From NCBI GenBank assembly GCA_038209145.1, contig JBBQXZ010000035.1, positions 1 to 28,249 on the forward strand: DNA of 28,249 nucleotides, read 5' to 3'. The notes below the pieces were generated by a model that was given only the letters and a program-made list of their open reading frames with translations, searched no databases and was not told where the DNA came from. This document shows positions 24,243 to 28,249 of the stretch, piece after piece. The DNA is from Lunatibacter sp038209145 (GTDB lineage Bacteria; Bacteroidota; Bacteroidia; Cytophagales; Cyclobacteriaceae). The position numbers and the translations under genes were made by a program. Every line of letters begins with the position of its first letter. Within the stretch, counting starts at the first letter, position 1.

Positions 24243-25133
24243 ATGAAACATGTTTTGACCCTTGCGACTGTTTTGGCAATTCTTCTTCAAACTGGTTGCA
24301 GCCTTTTTGATTCTTCAGATTCAGAAGTAGCCGATGGAGATTTTCAACTGGTTAATGATGGAGAGGTAATTCTATCGCTTTCCAAAGTCGAGTTCTACGA
24401 TTTTTCCTCAAATATTCTATACCTCCAACTAGGTTCTGATTTGGAGTTAATCAAAGATCAAATAGGCGGATCAGCAGTCCAAATTAAGCAACAGCCTATT
24501 TATTCGATCCTTGATCATTCTCATTTAAGTAGCTTCTTTCCTCAAGATCCATTCGTCTACCGGGATTTTGGCATGTTTGGAGATTTCGCTTTTCAAATTA
24601 ACTACATGGGCTTGTCAAAAGTAGATCCGCGAAAAGACCCCCGTATAATCCGCACCTTACAAGATGCCGGAAAATATCGGGCAGGAATAAAATCCGAAAT
24701 CGTGGACATTTCGCCAGCTACAGGCAATAGACTTTTGTTCACAATTAAATTGACCAATACTGATCCCGAAAACTACTATTACCTGGATCCGAATAAAATG
24801 GGCATGCCTCTGTTTAACTACTTCTCAAACGGTCCCTATTTTTATGATGAAAGCAATCAACAATACCGATACCACAGTCTGAGTGCGGCTCAACCTGAGC
24901 CTTTTGACAGCTGGAATATAGATTGGATGTCAAAACTGGGAAGAAATCAAACAAGGACCTTGTTTTTGGAATATAGCTACAAAGAGCTGCCGAAGGGAAA
25001 AACCGCAGATATTCATTTTAGCTTTCCGGGATTGAGTTTTTTCCATATTCGGGACCGAAATGAACTGTTGAGGAAGGATGGTAGAATCTGGCTTGGGGAA
25101 GCAGTAACGCAAAAAAATTTCCGATTTAGATAA
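24243..25133 (+). CDS. unrecognised lipoprotein
   Basis: I do not recognise the family of this 296-residue protein. It has a clear lipoprotein signal (hydrophobic residues 4-16, lipobox L-Q-T-G-C19), followed by a serine/aspartate-rich linker and a body with many aromatic residues. A segment L-L-F-T-I-K-L-T-N-T-D-P-E-N-Y-Y near 160-175 and a late F-S-F-P-G-L-S-F-F suggest an all-beta, immunoglobulin-like fold (inference from the alternating pattern only). It lies 55 bp after araA and 88 bp before the mutarotase-like gene on the same strand. An envelope location is well supported; a link to arabinose use is only positional. Confidence 0.75.
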   Translation: MKHVLTLATVLAILLQTGCSLFDSSDSEVADGDFQLVNDGEVILSLSKVEFYDFSSNILYLQLGSDLELIKDQIGGSAVQIKQQPIYSILDHSHLSSFFPQDPFVYRDFGMFGDFAFQINYMGLSKVDPRKDPRIIRTLQDAGKYRAGIKSEIVDISPATGNRLLFTIKLTNTDPENYYYLDPNKMGMPLFNYFSNGPYFYDESNQQYRYHSLSAAQPEPFDSWNIDWMSKLGRNQTRTLFLEYSYKELPKGKTADIHFSFPGLSFFHIRDRNELLRKDGRIWLGEAVTQKNFRFR

Positions 25134-25221
25134 GTTGAATAATTTTTACTTGGAAAGTATTTTGTTTAGCGGGAAACAACCAATATATTCAAGGTCAAAG
25201 TAAGCCCTTGTTTCCTATACC

Positions 25222-26220
25222 ATGAAATACACCAAGATATCCTTTCACTTTTGCTTCACCGTTATCGTTTTTATGTCAATCATTCTAACGGGTGTTTCCC
25301 AGACCGAAAAATTCCCGGAATCAAGTATCAGTAATGGTCTCATTCAAGCCAACCTTTATTTGCCGGACACTGAATCCGGCTATTACCGCGGAACCCGGTT
25401 TGATTGGTCGGGGGTAATAGCCAGCCTGGAATATGATGGACACAGTTATTTCGGGCAGTGGTTTCCCAAATATGATCCTTTTTTGCATGACGCCATCACC
25501 GGACCCGTGGAAGCGTTTGACCCTATTGGATATGAAACCGCCAAACCTGGCGAGCCCTTTTTAAAAATAGGCGTTGGGACATTAAAAAAAATAAAAGATG
25601 AACCGTATCGGTTTACCTCCCCCTTTGAGATCCTGAACGGGGGTAAGTGGTCCGTTAAAAATAAAAAAGATCGGGTGGTTTTCACCCATATATTGAAGGA
25701 TGCCAACGGATATGCGTACCTCTACGAAAAAACCGTAAAATTGGTCAAAGGGAAGCCTGAGATGGTATTGGCGCATAGCCTGAAAAACACAGGTGAAAAA
25801 CCAATTGAAACCAAGGTGTATAACCACAATTTTTTTATGCTTGATGATCAGCCCATTGGTCCGGATTATTCGGTCACCTTCCCCTTTGATTTGGAGTTGA
25901 TATCCAATACAAGAGGTATGGGTACGACGGTGGAAATCCAGAAGAACAAGTTGGTGTTTTTGGAACCCATTAAGCCCAGGGAAAGCATTTATATCGTTTT
26001 GGGAGGATTCTCCGACCAGGCTTCCGACTATGACATCACCCTATCCAACAGCAAAACCGGGGCTGGGGTGCGGATAACCAATGACCGGCCCATCACCAAT
26101 TTGCCAGTATGGTCCATTCCGACCACCCTCTGTCCCGAACCCTACATGTTGCTCAGCGTTGCCCCGGGGGATACATTTACCTGGAACACAACGTATGAAT
26201 TCCTATCTGAAAAACCCTGA
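25222..26220 (+). CDS. secreted galactose-mutarotase-like protein
   Basis: The 332-residue protein has an N-terminal signal segment (hydrophobic residues 9-25). The body resembles the aldose 1-epimerase/galactose mutarotase superfamily: G-T-R-F-D-W-S-G-V-I near 57-66, a G-P-V-E-A-F block near 94-99, K-V-Y-N-H-N-F-F near 198-205 and a late E-P-Y-M-L-L-S-V-A-P-G-D. These superfamily members bind carbohydrates and interconvert sugar anomers. The match is at fold level, so enzyme activity is not proven. The PQQ dehydrogenase gene starts 38 bp downstream on the same strand, which suggests joint expression. Confidence 0.65.
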   Translation: MKYTKISFHFCFTVIVFMSIILTGVSQTEKFPESSISNGLIQANLYLPDTESGYYRGTRFDWSGVIASLEYDGHSYFGQWFPKYDPFLHDAITGPVEAFDPIGYETAKPGEPFLKIGVGTLKKIKDEPYRFTSPFEILNGGKWSVKNKKDRVVFTHILKDANGYAYLYEKTVKLVKGKPEMVLAHSLKNTGEKPIETKVYNHNFFMLDDQPIGPDYSVTFPFDLELISNTRGMGTTVEIQKNKLVFLEPIKPRESIYIVLGGFSDQASDYDITLSNSKTGAGVRITNDRPITNLPVWSIPTTLCPEPYMLLSVAPGDTFTWNTTYEFLSEKP

Positions 26221-26258
26221 TCAACCAAAGTGAATCCGATTATAACCTTTCTTATTCA

Positions 26259-28249
26259 ATGAAAATTTCTCAATCCCTGATGCCTTACACTGTAAAAACT
26301 TATTTGGTGCTGGCGACAGCTTGGTTTATAGGTTGCACTTCTCCCTCCCAACAAGATCAGAATTGGCCCTATTATGGGGGAAACAGCGGCGGCAACCGTT
26401 ATTCCACCCTAACCCAAATCAACACCTCAAACGTCCAGGAGCTTCAAGAAGTCTGGTCCTACATGTCCATCGACACGACACAAGAAGGGTATAGGCCAAG
26501 GGAAATCCAATGCCAACCCATCGTGATTGACGGTATATTGTATGGAACCAATCCCTTGTTGGAATTATTTGCGCTGAAAGCAGATACGGGAGAAGAAATG
26601 TGGAAATTTGACCCATTTGCCGGAAAAACCCCCCGCTATCATTCCAACAGGGGAGTCATGTATTGGGAGGATGGATCGGAAAAACGTATCCTTTACACCG
26701 CAGGTACTTCCCTATATGCCGTCGATGCGTTGACAGGTGAACCCGTGACTGGTTTTGGAGAAAACGGATCTGTATCCCTCCACCAAGGTGTCGGGGATAA
26801 CTTGGACCGGGACGAAAAAGACCTTGCGGTCATCGCAACAAGTCCCGGCATCATCTACAAAGATCTAGTGATCATGGGTTCTACGCTTTCCGAATCAGCC
26901 ACTGCTCCACCAGGTCATATTAGGGCCTTTGATGTACGCTCGGGGGAGTTGAAGTGGGTCTTTCATACCATTCCCCAACCGGGTGAATACGGCTATGATA
27001 CCTGGCCCAAAGATACTTGGAAGGTACTTGGAGGAGCAAATAACTGGGCAGGCATGGTGATGGATGAAGAACGGGGTTTGGTATTTATGGGTACGGGTTC
27101 TCCTTCTGTGGATTTTTATGGAGCCAGTCGGCACGGAAAAAACCTATTTGCCAACTGCGTGCTTGCCCTGCACGCAGCTACCGGTGAGCTAGCCTGGTAC
27201 TATCAGATCGTACACCACGACTTGTGGGACAGGGACATTGCCTGCCCGCCAAATTTGATGACAGTCACCCATCAGGGCAAAACAGTGGATGCTGTGGCCC
27301 AAACCACCAAAGATGGATTGGTATTTCTCTTGGACCGGGATACCGGAGAACCGCTTTTTCCGGTGGAAGAAATTCCCGCTTTGACTGATTTTGCGCTTCC
27401 CGGCGAGGAATCCTGGCCTACACAGCCCCGACCTACCAAACCAGCACCCTTTGCCCGACAGGTACTGATGGAAGAAGACATTACCAACCGCACTCCTGAG
27501 GCCCGTGAATATGTAAAAGAAAGGTGGCTGCGATCCCGTTTTGGCAACAAATTTATGCCCTTAAGTAAGGAAGGGACACTGTATTTTGGCATTGGCGGTG
27601 GTGCCAACTGGGGAGGGAATGCCTCGGATCCCCAGGGAATCCTCTATCAGAATTCCAATGAGATGGTATGGGATGTAAAACTGGCCGAAATCCCCGCGGC
27701 AACCGACCAATCAGTTACCACAGGCAGAAGCTTGTACGTAACAAATTGTGCCCATTGCCACGGCATGGATAACAAAGGGGTCGCAGGTCAGGAATTTCCG
27801 GACCTTTCCCAAATCGGAACAAAATTAAGCCCTGCTGAAATCACAGCCATCATGAGCAACGGTCAGGGAAGAATGCCCGCCTTTCAGCACCTGGCCCTTG
27901 CCGAACGACAAACAATCATGGCTTACCTGACGGGTACCGAAAAGAAAAGGAATAAGCAGGACGACATTCATAGCCCCTTACCCGAACAGATTGTTTCATC
28001 CAATAGTGCGTTTCCATACAAGCCTGCTTTTACGCTGAACGGCTTAAACAAATTCCTGGACCCAGATGGCTATCCCGCCATGACCCCACCATGGGGAACG
28101 CTCAACGCCATAGACATGAATACCGGGGAATACCTCTGGCAGGTACCGCTGGGAGAGTATCCAGAACTGACCGCCCAAGGCATGCCCATCACAGGAACAG
28201 AAAATTACGGAGGGCCTGTAGTAACTGCGGGTGGGCTGGTATTCATCGC
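26259..28249 (+). CDS. PQQ-dependent dehydrogenase with inserted cytochrome c domain, lipoprotein (3' end outside window)
   Basis: The frame is open from the ATG at 26259 to the window end, giving 663 codons. A lipoprotein signal ends at C26 in F-I-G-C. The beta-propeller repeats of quinoprotein alcohol/glucose dehydrogenases follow: W-P-Y-Y-G-G-N-S-G-G-N-R-Y-S near 37-50, L-Y-A-V-D-A-L-T-G-E, and H-H-D-L-W-D-R-D at 319-326, a block typical of membrane glucose dehydrogenases. A haem c site C497-A-H-C500-H501, with R-M-P-A-F about 50 residues later, is inserted before the last propeller blades, which resume with Y-G-G-P-V-V-T-A-G-G-L-V-F-I. It should oxidise a sugar or alcohol in the envelope and pass electrons to its own haem. 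The real substrate is unknown. It lies 38 bp after the mutarotase-like gene. Confidence 0.9.
   Translation, partial: MKISQSLMPYTVKTYLVLATAWFIGCTSPSQQDQNWPYYGGNSGGNRYSTLTQINTSNVQELQEVWSYMSIDTTQEGYRPREIQCQPIVIDGILYGTNPLLELFALKADTGEEMWKFDPFAGKTPRYHSNRGVMYWEDGSEKRILYTAGTSLYAVDALTGEPVTGFGENGSVSLHQGVGDNLDRDEKDLAVIATSPGIIYKDLVIMGSTLSESATAPPGHIRAFDVRSGELKWVFHTIPQPGEYGYDTWPKDTWKVLGGANNWAGMVMDEERGLVFMGTGSPSVDFYGASRHGKNLFANCVLALHAATGELAWYYQIVHHDLWDRDIACPPNLMTVTHQGKTVDAVAQTTKDGLVFLLDRDTGEPLFPVEEIPALTDFALPGEESWPTQPRPTKPAPFARQVLMEEDITNRTPEAREYVKERWLRSRFGNKFMPLSKEGTLYFGIGGGANWGGNASDPQGILYQNSNEMVWDVKLAEIPAATDQSVTTGRSLYVTNCAHCHGMDNKGVAGQEFPDLSQIGTKLSPAEITAIMSNGQGRMPAFQHLALAERQTIMAYLTGTEKKRNKQDDIHSPLPEQIVSSNSAFPYKPAFTLNGLNKFLDPDGYPAMTPPWGTLNAIDMNTGEYLWQVPLGEYPELTAQGMPITGTENYGGPVVTAGGLVFI

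Overview
The window looks like a chromosomal segment of a marine or soil Bacteroidota bacterium, probably a Cytophagia/Cyclobacteriaceae-type heterotroph. The pointers are a SusC/SusD pair, a Bacteroidota-style L-arabinose gene pair, Tat-exported Gfo/Idh/MocA proteins, a lone secreted sulfatase and c-type cytochrome proteins with HXXSHH (DUF1552) partners. The genus is an inference from gene content. No rRNA, tRNA, CRISPR array, phage or insertion-sequence transposase was seen.

Layout. (1) 1-4790, plus strand: a compact operon made of the 3' end of a DUF1588/DUF1585 cytochrome-like protein, two near-identical tandem HXXSHH proteins with twin-arginine leaders, and a membrane protein that joins a DUF2231-like region, a CxxCH haem site and leucine-rich repeats. 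(2) 4899-9076: a minus-strand iduronate-2-sulfatase-like enzyme, divergent from a plus-strand pair (amidohydrolase lipoprotein, GH109-like Gfo/Idh protein). (3) 9077-9919: a gene-free stretch with two copies of a ~168-bp palindrome-rich repeat and a second inverted-repeat cluster. (4) 9920-13481, minus strand: DEAD-box helicase, ABC ATPase and ABC exporter permease, which look like housekeeping genes. (5) 13997-20793, minus strand: susC, susD and a Tat-exported Gfo/Idh oxidoreductase, with strong hairpin terminators after susD and after the oxidoreductase. (6) 21363-28249: araD (minus) and araA (plus) diverge across a 629-bp gap. araA is followed by an unrecognised lipoprotein, a secreted mutarotase-fold protein and a PQQ dehydrogenase with an internal haem c domain, cut by the window end.

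How the genes may work together (inference). SusC/SusD would import a glycan fragment, and the exported oxidoreductases, sulfatase and amidohydrolase would trim or modify sugars outside the cytoplasm. AraA and AraD convert L-arabinose (via L-ribulose and L-ribulose 5-phosphate) to D-xylulose 5-phosphate. The mutarotase-like protein and PQQ dehydrogenase could form an envelope sugar-oxidation pair. The candidate for a poorly described system is the first operon: two Tat-exported HXXSHH proteins encoded between two haem c proteins, one anchored in the membrane and ending in leucine-rich repeats. Its substrate cannot be read from the sequence.
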